A stretch of DNA of 64,000 nucleotides from Bolinopsis microptera (Eukaryota; Ctenophora; Tentaculata; Lobata; Bolinopsidae). The notes beneath the pieces were generated by a model. It did not search any database. It was not told where the DNA came from and was given only the letters and a program-made list of their open reading frames with translations. This document shows, piece after piece, positions 50,801 through 61,686 of this stretch; position 1 is the stretch's first letter, and the number at the start of each line of letters is the position of its first letter. The stretch is taken from positions 12,570,303 through 12,634,302 of the forward strand of contig NC_087075.1 of the NCBI RefSeq assembly GCF_026151205.1, written 5' to 3'. The position numbers were made by a program, and so were the translations under genes.

Positions 50801-51281
50801 TGATAAAGAGGCATACCTAAACAAGTTCCTAACATGTGCAAGAACAAGAGAGTTTGACAGCCAGGCACTTGACCATACATTCTTCCAACTAGAGCACTGT
50901 AAACCACTTTTCAAGCAACAAAACATCCTGGCTTTCAAAAATTTATATACATATCACACTTTTATGGAAGTTTTTAAAATACTGAAATTAAGATGCCCAG
51001 CATCACTGCAACAGCATTATCAGCCATCTTCTAGAAAGGAAACCACTCTCATTTCACAACTCCCATCTAATGACTTCATATCAAGATCCACAAAAATCTG
51101 GAGCACAATTGCACCTAAACTTAAGCTTTTTGACTACTCCTACAAGATTAGCCTTGCTAAAAGTCGCCTGAAAAGGGCACTTCTAAAGCTGCAACATGCT
51201 TATAATGATTCAGCATGGACTTCAAGCGATTATGACATAATGCAGCTGTCATTTGAAAACAATCCCCTTCAACAAATGTAA
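47874..51281 (+). mobile_element. CR1-like LINE: PHD-like, endonuclease and reverse transcriptase ORF
   Basis: One uninterrupted frame of about 1135 residues. Residues ~17-60 hold PHD-like cysteines and histidine (CEACRTAIHTKC, WVCKVC), as in some CR1 elements. An APE-type endonuclease follows, with AETN (~165), YRPPNG, GDFNVD, CIDNIL and DHAP. The reverse transcriptase has VGKVTPIFKKGN, NYRPVSTLPIFGK, DLSKAFDTIDH, GVPQGSVLGPLLF and FADDTNIF (~812). All catalytic motifs look intact. However, the open frame has no ATG before residue 73 and begins at a hairpin, so the 5' end is probably truncated within the PHD region and ORF1 is absent. The 3' UTR runs to at least 51595, perhaps to about 52015 where a 16-bp repeat (tttttgtttaactgaa) occurs twice. 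Confidence 0.9.
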
Positions 51282-52189
51282 TCCAGTGTTCTCACTTCTC
51301 GGCCCACAGGTTCCTCCTATTAAAAAATTTTTGATTTTGGTAAATGTGTGCTGACTCCACCACCGATGTATTTAACCTAATATTTAGTGTATTACAGGTA
51401 GACATTGACTTAGGTAAGTATTTTTCTCTTAAGGTAGATATTAAGAATTTGGTAAATTTCTTAATTGTATGACTATTTCCATTATTGAGACGTTTTAAAT
51501 ATTTGATTTAAGAGGTTTTTTTTATAGGACTGGTTCACAGTGTGAACAGATTCCAGATTTATATATTTTTTAAGTGATATTTAATAAATGATTAAAAGAA
51601 CCAATTTTAAAGTTGCCATAGTAAAGCCTTTAGGTCCAAAAATATACCCATTATGCTCACGTAAAAACAACTCTAAATCAGTAGGCTGTCACTCTATTAA
51701 TGCACCACACCGCTTCCTCCACTGCACTAAAAGTTATACAATAAATTCTACAATCCTAATTTTGTATCGTGATGGAGACCGGTGTCCATACAAAAATTTT
51801 ACTAGGTTGCCGTTTGGTGTGAGCAATAGCGAACAGCACGAACACTCCTTTGCCCCGTCAACCCATATCTAATCTATTTAAAGAGTGACAACCATACTAC
51901 ACATTGAATTAGGATTCCTTTAAATATCAAATTGATTTATTGTAAACTTGTTTACTCTGTAATAAATGGCATAAAATTGATTTTTTGTTTAACTGAATTT
52001 TTGTTTAACTGAAGTGCAAGAATGCTAGTTTGCGCGGCGCGTCGAAGCGGCGAAGTCCTCCAAGGTTATTACTTGACAGATGTTACTCGTCTAAATTTCT
52101 TCGAAGTAGCGCGCGCCGCTTTCTTCTCGAAATGCCCGACGGCAAGTGTTACGAAGTAGCGCGCGCCGGGCCAGACCATTAACAATGGT

Positions 52190-53640
52190 CAAGGTTATTA
52201 CCCACAGCTTCCTGCTTTGTAACGAATCGATCAAAGCGTGTATCTCTAAGGCAAATCGTATTATCTGTTGGATTGTAAGGAATTTAGTTATTAGAGAAAA
52301 TGTTGTCATGATTGCGATATATAAAGCTTTAATAAGATAAGACCTCATTTTGAGTATTTTGTCCAATTGTGGAATCCGCCTGCGGCTCATGGAAGTTGGG
52401 GGACTGTTTTGGAGCTGGAGAGCGTCCAGAGGCGGTTTACCCATTTGATTGATGAGGTGGGTACTCTACCTTACAGCCGTAAACTGGAAATCCTCAATTT
52501 GACAACGCTGGCAGAGCGGCGAATACGCGGGGACCTCATAGAAGCTTTTAAAGGAATAAGTGGTTTGACCGATTAAAGAGGATTAAACAGGATTAAACAT
52601 AAATTTGTCAATGAGAGCCCTAACACTCACGTCTTGACTATACATCAATATAATAGAAATACATAAATAAATAATGTGCAAGAGTGTTCTTAAAATAAAA
52701 ATTTAAAAATTATAAAAATTTAACTTCGTCACATCTTTGTTGAAAGAGAAACAAGTGCAAATAAAATAATTTAATTCTCATGAACATGTTCCGAAATGAT
52801 ATGATATGGTGATCGTGATATGAAATGAAATGAAGCTCGACTTGACCGTCGCGTATCTGCAGAGGAGTTCTGTTGAGGTGTATGGATCGGGGATGTTAAA
52901 TGTTAGCAGATCCGGTCTTAATCTTGTTTCAAGCAACAGATGTAGTAGAAGTTTAACTAAAATCAAGAATATCCAGAAGTAATTGCCCCCGGAGCGTGTT
53001 ATTCCATATTGGAACAAAATCCCTCCTGACCTCAAGAACTCTGTGACAGTTTAAGGCTTTAAAATTAAGTTAGAAGGATTCAAGAAAGATATGATTTCTA
53101 AAAGTATTACAAATGATTGCTATTTTTGGAATGTATCTAATGAAGTTTTAGTAAGAATTGAGGGAGCCAGTTATGTCAGTAAGCGGAGCGTGTTATTCCA
53201 TATTGGAACAAAATCCCTCCTGACCTCAAAAACTCTGTGACAGTTTAAGGCTTTAAAATTAAGTTAGAAGGATTCAAGAAAGATATGATTTCTAAAAGTA
53301 TTACAAATGATTGCTATTTTTGGAATGTATCTAATGAAGTTTTAGTAAGAATTGAGGGAGCCAGTTATGTCAGTAATAAAGAAGAACTTAACGTGATTAT
53401 CTGTGGTTTCATCCCTATGTGGCGAAGAAACGTTTTATAAATCTTTATTCCACTGGGAAGTTTGATTTGGTTTTCAAAATGGGATAATGTTATTAGATAC
53501 ATTTTTTAATTTAATAATTAATGTTGGTGGGGAAATATTAATTTTATATTTTTTCACATAATGCGATGATATTTTGTAGACATGTGTGATAATGTTATGT
53601 CATAAATTTTACTTTACTTTACTTTAGTTTTACTTTACTT
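52190..53640 (+). pseudogene. Truncated LINE (RT C-terminal region) with internal duplication
   Basis: Frames read IKACISKANRIICWIVRN, YKALIR then, in another frame, RPHFEYFVQLWNPP, LESVQRRFTHLIDEV and RRIRGDLIEAFKGISGL. These are the standard post-RT segments of LINE pol proteins. After a gap comes VIPYWNKIPPDLKNSVTV and FWNVSNEVLVRIEGASYVSN, twice. It ends with a tail (gatgatattttgtagacatg) and (acttt)n at 53610-53640. Several frameshifts and stops make it inactive. Confidence 0.8.
52991..53378. repeat. 194-bp tandem duplication within a LINE fragment
   Basis: Two almost identical units start ggagcgtgttattccatatt at 52991 and 53185. The near-identity suggests a recent duplication after the LINE inserted. 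Confidence 0.9.
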
Positions 53641-53960
53641 TAAAAGGGTAATTATTACACGTTACAGCGAATGATTTTTAAAGTAATAAATTGTCAACTG
53701 TAAGATGTGGCAAGAATTATCCTGTCAAGCAACAAAACACTTAAAGGGAGCTATTTTTAATCAGGAAGAAAACTAAACAGAAGACAGGACACAAAGCAAA
53801 AAAGTGAATGCCGAAATAACCGAATAATGATTTATCAGTTATCACTCTACACTTGACTGTACTGTAACTTTTTAAAACGTTCTCTAGGTGGCCCTGAATG
53901 ACTCTTCGAAACCCTAACCCTTTAATCTGATCCCAACCCTAACCCTACCCCAATCCTTAG

Positions 53961-54076
53961 TTACCTGGGGACCCCAGGCTATAATGTTCATATAAATAAA
54001 GATTCGGCGGAATGACAGGCTGAGCGCAAAAACTGTCATCAGTGAAAACTGTCATCAGTGAAAACTGTCATCAGTG
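53961..54076. repeat. Dispersed ~70-bp repeat, copy 3, and 16-bp tandem
   Basis: 53961-54026 (minus) matches the dispersed repeat (CTGGGGTCCCCAG and CAGCCTGTCATTCCGCC). It is followed at 54028-54076 by three copies of aaaactgtcatcagtg. Confidence 0.65.
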
Positions 54077-54963
54077 GCATTTAACCTATACAGATACATT
54101 TTTTGGATGTTAGCAGAAATCAAACTAAGGCCCATGTATTACTTCTTGGGACCCCTCGCTCAGCAGTCACTAGTCAGCAATACCAACAAATAATCCTGAC
54201 TGGTCTGATTTCATATGCTGCTTATTCCATTGTCAGACTCAGAGTATTATGCTGGGTTACAGGAGGAATAAAGAGATGAATAAAAACTATTAGCTATAAG
54301 CTAGTGACACTTGACAGTTTATTGAGATTTATTATAAAGATTTATTGTAAGTTAATTGTCTGTTGTAAATGTACTAATCTTTTGTTGTCCATCGAAAGGC
54401 ATGTGATGTGAGGCTACTATTTCACTCCAGAACTTGCAAGGTAGATACCACAGGCCACATTTTATGTACATAGTGCACTACCGGAAACTGGACCTTAGCT
54501 TTGTCAGCCTATTTCATTGTCTTAGTGTTAACTAAAGACATCCTCTCCCTTAAGCTTATTCTATGTTAAACATGTCTAACATTGTGAATTATCCCATCAT
54601 TGCACTAGTTTAGCACTAATCTAGTTTCATTGAACTCAACAAGATTTATCTCCTATAATAATCAAAACCTCACAGCTCATAAAATCTAGTTAATTTTCTC
54701 TGTTCTCGGTCCCTCCTAAGGTGTCTACCCTGGTGTAGTGTTTTATAAATTATAGTGATGACAATTTGTATCCAATTTCTTAATATAAATATGTTTTCTT
54801 TAAAGTGACACTGTGGACCTTAGTAATGCCCTTTTAGGTTTGTTGCTATAATATGATGTTTAATTCAAATTTCTTCTAAGCAAGAAATGTCAAGTAAAGC
54901 AAGTGGAGTTTCTGCTCAATTATAGTCCTGTGTAGACTGTAGAAGTGACTCAGAATTATTTAT

Positions 54964-55701
54964 ATGGAATGGTGCCCCTCTCATAGCTTGAAATTGCTGT
55001 TGATTTCATTGCTTTTCTATACAGCAGAGGTATGTAAAATCCTTAAGCACATTCATCTGCTTTGAAATCTCACAACCTTCCATTGATATTATATCATTTA
55101 AATCAAATCCTTGGACTTTTTAAATTACTTAAATTAATGAACTAATTGATGTTATATTTTTGTTATTTTATTATATTTCAGAGCAAGAAAGTAGCTGTTT
55201 GTCTTCAGCTTGGTTCAAGCTACAGTGACGCAAAGAATTTAGCTCTTGATAATGGTTACGCAGTGACAAAACAGGTACATAAAATTATTCTGATTAAACG
55301 TTTGGTCTTAAATTAGGTTTAAAAATTCAGTCATTGCAGCATTTATCTTTATATTAAATGTAAGCTTGTTGTATTGATATTATATTAAAGTCTTAATGAG
55401 TTAGACTAATAAACTTACTGTTCCTGTAACAAATCAGTTAACAAATTAATCCACATCATAATCTAATAATGTTGGATTAAATATAGGGATACATGGGGAT
55501 ACATAGCTCTCAACATTTTTAATTACTCTTACTAATTAGTTTTCAAATTAAAATTGAAGTCAAAGTTACTCTACTTTAAACTGTGATATGATTCTGCAGG
55601 TTGGAAGGAACTGCTTTCTGTTCGAGAAGACAGGTCGTAGTACGCGCGATGTTGAGACAGAAGAACATTTGGTGGAGAGCAGTTTGAGCTTAAACCCATT
55701 G
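54964..55701 (+). CDS. 5' exons of a secreted protein, proprotein-convertase-prodomain-like
   Basis: Three phase-0 exons, 54964-55029, 55182-55274 and 55600-55701, with clean boundaries (GAG|gtatgt, ttcag|AGC, CAG|gtacat, tgcag|GTT, TTG|gtaagt). The first encodes a signal peptide (MEWCPSHSLKLLLISLLFYT). The next two read VAVCLQLGSSYSDAKNLALD, NGYAVTKQVGRNCFLFEKTG and ETEEHLVESSLSLNPL. The order V-A-V-x-L, an Ala/Leu-rich helix, then NGY..VG..CFLFEK resembles the prodomain of subtilisin/kexin-like convertases. This is a weak pattern match. No catalytic exons are seen in the 8 kb downstream, so the gene either has very long introns and continues past the window or is truncated. A MITE lies in the intron after exon 3. 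Confidence 0.55.
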
Positions 55702-55755
55702 GTAAGTTCACATCTTGACTACATTAGGTTGAATTATTATGGTGAACATAATATA

Positions 55756-56402
55756 CAGGGTGGCCCAGAAGTAACTACCCACACACAACCCTTTAATAAC
55801 TCACGTAATTCGTATCAGAATTACTTACAAATTTCAGAGAATATAGATCTGGATCAAACTTAAATTTTCTGAAAATTTTGGTTCCGCCTCATTATGCGGT
55901 ACCAAGCATTATGGGGGATGACGATCTGATCACTTTAAGTGAATACTGATTGTGAATCTCCTTACAATCAAAGAAATTTTCGTTATAGCGCTTCGGTTAC
56001 TGTCAAATGAGCAGGTTCCAACCAATCAGGCCATTGATTGAGTGAAGAAAATAGAAATCACAGATTAAGTGTCGGGATCATGTATCCGCCAGATCTTAAA
56101 TTGGTCAAAACTCGGTTTAGTTGTAAACAACCAACTTGAACTTTTGGGAACGCACTTTAATTATCAAACCAAATGTGTCTGGAAATTTTGGAGTTCCTTA
56201 CTCAAAGCGTTCTCACTTTATGGTGACAATAAAGAAAAAGAGGGAGTGGCGTGTCACACCCTCTGTAATGGTAATCGATGAAATTTTACGAAATTTTCAG
56301 GAAATCTAAGTTTGACCCATATCTATATCCTTTGAAATTTTTAAGCAATTCTGATACGAATTACGTGAGTTGCGTGTGGGTAGTTGCTTCTGACCCACCC
56401 TG
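55756..56402. mobile_element. MITE with CAGGGTGGCCC ends (TA target site)
   Basis: A 647-bp element with TA at both sides and inverted ends of more than 100 bp (CAGGGTGGCCCAGAAGTAAC at the left; the right end complements it with small gaps). It is related by its ends to the element at 27661-28427 but has a different interior. Confidence 0.85.
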
Positions 56403-56404
56403 TA

Positions 56405-57995
56405 TCTGGGGAAACAATTAATTGTCAGATATAAATATGGAAGGTCTAGCAAAAACCACTCTGCCAATGTGAAAAATCACAAACCTTTTTCAACTTCAAT
56501 GTTTTGTCAAAATTAGGTATGATACATTATATTAATGTTTTTGGTTGTATCAAAGTGATTTATGCACCACTGGTCATATTGGATTTAATATTCAAAAATA
56601 AGATGTATGCATCATAAGATATGTTAACTTATACTTATTAACTTACAATTCTCTTACAATACTTACTGTATTACAATACTAACTGTACGATTCTCTAAAT
56701 ATCAATTATGTTTGCTGAAGATATTGGATAATACACGTCTTAGACGTGTGACACGTCTATTATCTCGTTGAAACTAAATAAACTGTGAATTTGTCATTTA
56801 ACGTTTTAACATCTTATTTCTCGGAATCTGCCATATTATCACTTTATCAGCGCAATTTGTGAGGTAAAAACACCCAGTAAGCTCCCTAATAGCCCTTTAT
56901 TATTTATTATTTGTCACGACTTTTTTTCTTTGTATATCTTAATAGATTGTTTCCTCCAATTTAAATTCTGGGAATATTCCACTGCTCCGATTAATTGGGC
57001 TTCACAATTAGCTAACTCATTATCACACAATTAGCTAACGTCAATACCGGAACAATTTAACAGGTATAAGTGTTATTGCTAGGCGTTAACCGGCTTAACT
57101 GCACTGTTTATGGAAAAATGCAACCCGTGCGTCTGATATATATGGGAAATTTCCAAGTTTTATTTATAGCCTGCGCTGGTATTTTTAATGGGAACACCGA
57201 CTAAATTAAATATGGTTGATTATGTTATATTTCTGATTTTGTTCAGGTTTAAGCGTGTTTTATACCTGACACCATCACAAGAAAGTTTACACAAGCCTTA
57301 TGTTGTGTGTTTCCCTTCGTGTCCAAAAGCATTACAGTTTACCACTTACTACAAATTTCGGAATTATAGAACTGAAGCATATTACTTTAGCACATATATT
57401 ACGTAATTTTCAGCCGAGATAATTCTAAATTTACTGTTTCCGCTGAAGCCAAATTGGCTGTCGCTCAAAACTTGCATTTAGCCGATTCAGTAATCAAAAC
57501 ATGAGCCGTGTAACTCTTGCAATGATATATCTAAACCACTTAAACAGAGTTTGATACGTGTGGCTACTGTATGGTTATTAAGGGTTTATATAAATATTGT
57601 TATCTTCCACCACTTCCCACGGGATTATGAGGAGTTACTGTAATGATACATATCAAGATGCGCTGATAAGGTGAAATGTTACGGGTAGTTCAATACCACG
57701 GGTTCTGCCAAATAAGTGGTATATGTTCGGTTAACTAGTTTCAGCGATTCAACCATCAAATTCAGATTTTACAGCGAAACTTAAATCTCCGGATCAGTTA
57801 AATTCCATTAAAAACTACAACTTTTCTAGAGACTAACAAAATTCTGCATTTTACTCTGAATGCCAAATTACAGAACTGTTCCGGTAATAATTGGGATTTA
57901 TCAGGTCGAGGGTTGTTACACTTGTACCTGAAATGTTGGCCATTACACACACATTACTTGCAAGCCGTCTAAGTAGAAAGTATACAAGTCTATCT
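56405..57995. other. No recognised gene
   Basis: AT-rich sequence, possibly intron of the 54964 gene. A short palindrome (acacgtcttagacgtgt) is near 56734. An open frame at 57188-57406 has no recognisable domain or splice context. Confidence 0.4.
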
Positions 57996-59459
57996 GGTGT
58001 AGTACAATACAAGTGTAGTACCTGGTACGGTATGAGTGATATTTATTACCTGTTAATATAGCAAACCCTCGTTAGTTACCTTGTGTAGTACAATACAAGT
58101 GTAGTACCTGGTACGGTATGAGTAATATTTATTACCTGTTAATATAGCAAACCCTCGTTAGTTACCTTGTGTAGTACAATACAAGTGTAGTACCTGGTAC
58201 GGTATGAGTAATATTTATTACCTGTTAATATAACAAACCCTCGTTAGTTACCTTGTGTAGTACAATACAAGTGTAGTACCTGGTACGGTATGAGTAATAT
58301 TTATTACCTGTTAATATAGCAAACCCTCGTTAGTTACCTTGTGTAGTACAATACAAGTGTAGTACCAGGTACAGTATGAGTAATATTTATTACCTGTTAA
58401 TATAGCAAACCTTCGTTAGTTACCTTGTGTAGTACAATACAAGTGTAGTACCTGGTACGGTATGAGTAATATTTATTACCTGTTAATATAAAAAACCCTC
58501 GTTAGTTACCTTGTGTAGTACAATACAAGTGTAGTACCTGGTACGGTATGAGTAATATTTATTACCTGTTAATATAGCAAACCCTCGTTACTTACCTTGT
58601 CTAGTACAATACAAGTGTAGTACCTGGTACGGTATGAGTAATATTTATTACCTGTTAATATAGCAAACCCTCGTTAGTTACCTTGTGTAGTACAATACAA
58701 GTGTAGTACCTGGTACGGTATGAGTAATATTTATTACCTGTTAATATAGCAAACCCTCGTTAGTTACCTTGTGTAGTACAATACAAGTGTAGTACCTGGT
58801 ACGGTATGAGTAATATTTATTACCTGTTAATATAACAAACCCTCGTTAGCAGGGACAAAAGGATTTCGCGGTTATTTTGGCCAAAAATCGCGGCACCGCG
58901 ACAAGCCAAACTAGGCTAATTCGCGGCTAATTCGCGGCGGGAATTTCAAAAATCGCGCCATATTCGCGGCAAAAAATCGAAAAATCGCGGCGAATTCGCG
59001 GCAAAAAATAATGTATTTACAGTGCTTAGTTAGAGTTCACATATTCTTTGACTATTCTATTTGATCGGCTCATGTCCCATGAGGATGTGATCTCATCATA
59101 TGATCTGATACAGGCTGATGGGGGTCCATAACAACAAGAGCTGCCATAACTTTTGACATGATCTCAAATGTTGCAATGTCATACGTACTGTATGACATAT
59201 CTCGTTATCGATACTATATAACTTTCAACAGACGACAGGAGACATCATCATGAACGACCATCTACACTTCACAACTATAGCAATGGAATACTACGAACTT
59301 TTCAACCCAATTCCCATATCCCTACCTAGTCTATCCCCATCTAGTATCCAACCTCTACCCCTTGAAGCTTACATCAACCTGGACGACATCCTTACCCCGG
59401 CCCCCTGCACGAACCTTTTAGAAGTTCTAACCACATCCCGAGGGAAGCCCATGATTGTT

Positions 59460-59648
59460 CCTTATGTGGTCTACGACGAGATTACATGCTCTACAAAATA
59501 GCTTCCCATTGTCAGCATAAAACGATGATTTGCCAAATTCAGCCACTCTCGTGGAAGCTGTTACATTGCCCTGTTTAGCCTGTTTCGAGCGTTTGCTAGA
59601 CGAAGGTCCAGCCGGTTTGTCGGCAGGCCGTTTGACAAAGCGGTCCAT
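59460..59648 (-). pseudogene. BED-like zinc-finger remnant of a hAT transposase
   Basis: On the minus strand about 63 residues run from MDRFVKRPADKPAGPSSSKR to FYADNGKLFCRACNLVVDHI. The latter is the first half (Cys-x2-Cys) of a BED-like DNA-binding finger of the CGGBP1/hAT type. The expected histidines are lost after VDHIR. The DDE catalytic part is absent. Confidence 0.65.
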
Positions 59649-59759
59649 GCATTATAACAAGCGAATACAATACCAAGCGAATAACTATGACGAAATATCT
59701 GACAAGTGACGATTCAATAACAACACTGATATAACATACTGTTCGATTTCTTAATCCAT

Positions 59760-59962
59760 TGTATGTCTTCTGGTCAACTTTATGTCGTTTGGTCAAGTTT
59801 TTTATGTCTACTGGTCAACTTTATGTCGTCTGGTCAACTTTATGTCGTCTGGTCAAGTTTTATATGTCGTTTGGTCAACTTTATGTCGTCTGGTCAAGTT
59901 TTATATGTCTACTGGTCAACTTTATGTCGTCTGGTCAAGTTTTATATGTCTACTGGTCAACT
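59760..59962. repeat. ~18-20-bp minisatellite inside the hAT element
   Basis: About ten copies of a unit like atgtcgtctggtcaacttt, some extended with ttata. The overlapping open frames in three registers are an artefact of the repeat. Confidence 0.85.
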
Positions 59963-59966
59963 TCGA

Positions 59967-60560
59967 TATAAGATCTCGGAAGGCAGACCTCCCCTTGGCC
60001 TTCGCAATACGAGCTCGGAAGCGGCAGCTCCGCCTTCAGAGGTACGTATCGAGAATGACTCGGACAGAAAATTTTCTAAGTCAAAATTTTTCAAAGTTTT
60101 TCTGGAAACTACTTTTGTTCATGTTTCATGCTACCCTGATCATTATGAGCCGAAAATATTTTTTCGGTTTTCAAAGGTCACACATACCCTTCGATACACG
60201 ATTTTGGACTCGATTTTGGACCTTGTAATGCGATCTCGGAAGGCAGGCCTCCCCTTCGCAATACGAGCTCGGAAGCGGAAGCTCCGCCTTCAGAGGTACG
60301 TATCGAGAATGACTCGGACAGAAAATTTTCTAAGTCAACATTTTTCAAAGTTTTTCTGGAAACTAGTTTTGTTCATGTTTCATGCTACCCTGATCATTAT
60401 GAGCCGAAAATATTTTTTTCGGTTTTCAAAGGTCACATACGCTTCGATACACGATTTTGGACTCGAGGGCTCCCCTTGTAATGCGATCTCGGAAGGCAGG
60501 CCTTCCCTTCGCAATACGAGCTCGGAAGCTCCGGAAGCTCGGAAGCTCCGCCTTAAGACT
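59967..60560. repeat. ~250-bp tandem repeat inside the hAT element
   Basis: Two full copies and a partial third (starts near 59967, 60233 and 60485) share atctcggaaggcaggcctcc, ctcggaagcggaagctccgc, tacgtatcgagaatgactcg and tgatcattatgagccgaaaa. A long open frame crosses it but shows no domain. Confidence 0.85.
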
Positions 60561-61686
60561 AAGAGGTACGTATCGAGAATGTACCTACAATCGGAACTCA
60601 CGGAAGGCTGTAAATGTGATTAGTTTCATATTATACTTAATACTTGTAGAAAACGTGACATTTGGCCCGCAGATTTTATGGAAATACGCAAACTTGGTCC
60701 TCAGATTTAAAGGAAAATGCACAAATTTGGTCTTCAGATTTAAAGGAAAATGCGCGATTTTTCGCGGAGGACTGAAAAAATCGCGATTTGTCGCGGAGAA
60801 TGGGAAATTTCGCGATCTGTCGCGGAAAACGTAAAAAATCGCGATTTGTCGCGGAGAATGGGAAATTTCGCGGTTTCGTACATGCCGCGAAATCCTTTTG
60901 TCCCTGCTCGTTAGTTACCTTCTGTAGTACAATACAAGTGTAGTACCTGGTACGGTATGAGTAATATTTATTACCTGTTAATATAACAAACCCTCGTTAG
61001 TTACCTTGTGTAGTACAATACAAGTGTAGTACCTGGTACGGTATGAGTAATATTTATTACCTGTTAATATAACAAACCCTCGTTAGTTACCTTGTGTAGT
61101 ACAATACAAGTGTAGTACCTGGTACGGTATGAGTAATATTTATTACCTGTTAATATAGCAAACCCTCGTTAGTTACCTTCTGTAGTACAATACAAGTGTA
61201 GTACCTGGTACGGTATGAGTAATATTTATTACCTGTTAATATAGCAAACCCTCGTTAGTTACCTTGTGTAGTACAATACAAGTGTAGTACCAGGTACAGT
61301 ATGAGTGATATTTATTACCTGTTAATATAACAAGCCCCCGTTAGTTACCTTGTGTAGTACAATACAAGTGTAGTACCTGGTACGGTATGAGTAATATTTA
61401 TTACCTGTTAATATAGCAAACCCTCGTTAGTTACCTTCTGTAGTACAATACAAGTGTAGTACCTGGTACGGTATGAGTAATATTTATTACCTGTTAATAT
61501 AGCAAACCCTCGTTAGTTACCTTGTGTAGTACAATACAAGTGTAGTACCTGGTACGGTATGAGTAATATTTATTACCTGTTAATATAACAAACCTTCGTT
61601 AGTTACCTTGTGTAGTACAATACAAGTGTAGTACCTGGTACGGTATGAGTAATATTTATTACCTGTTAATATAACAAGCCCCCGTT

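Larger units (their letters stand above)
58850..60906. mobile_element. Non-autonomous hAT element
   Basis: Inverted ends CAGGGACAAAAGGATTTCGC and its complement bound 2057 bp. An exact 8-bp target duplication CTCGTTAG (58842-58849 and 60907-60914) splits one unit of the 86-bp array. An 8-bp duplication plus CAGGG ends is diagnostic of hAT. Both ends are enriched in tcgcgg / ccgcga subterminal repeats, typical transposase binding sites. The interior has a transposase remnant, a minisatellite and a 250-bp tandem repeat, so it depends on a helper in trans. Confidence 0.92.
57996..61686. repeat. 86-bp tandem array (minisatellite), split by a transposon
   Basis: About ten units at 57996-58849 and nine at 60907-61686 share gtagtacaatacaagtgtag, tacctggtacggtatgagta, atatttattacctgttaata and caaaccctcgttagttacct at an 86-bp period. 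Identity is very high, with scattered single-base variants. The interruption is the hAT element at 58850-60906. The units have no spacers of differing sequence, so this is not a CRISPR-like array. Confidence 0.95.

Noticed and set aside
52091-52444. 117-residue minus-strand frame
   Set aside because: It is antisense to the LINE reverse-transcriptase fragment on the plus strand.
53905-53955. Telomere-like accctaaccct stretches
   Set aside because: Only two or three irregular copies, not a (TTAGGG)n array; chance or a LINE-flank relic.
57188-57406. 72-residue plus-strand frame considered as a further exon of the 54964 gene
   Set aside because: No acceptor or donor in phase and no similarity to a protease catalytic region.
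57996-58849. 86-bp array considered as a CRISPR-like array
   Set aside because: The units are identical over their whole length with no variable spacers, and the genome is animal.
59763-60623. 286-residue plus-strand open frame inside the hAT element
   Set aside because: It crosses a minisatellite and a 250-bp tandem repeat, overlaps a second long frame in another register and has no recognisable domain.
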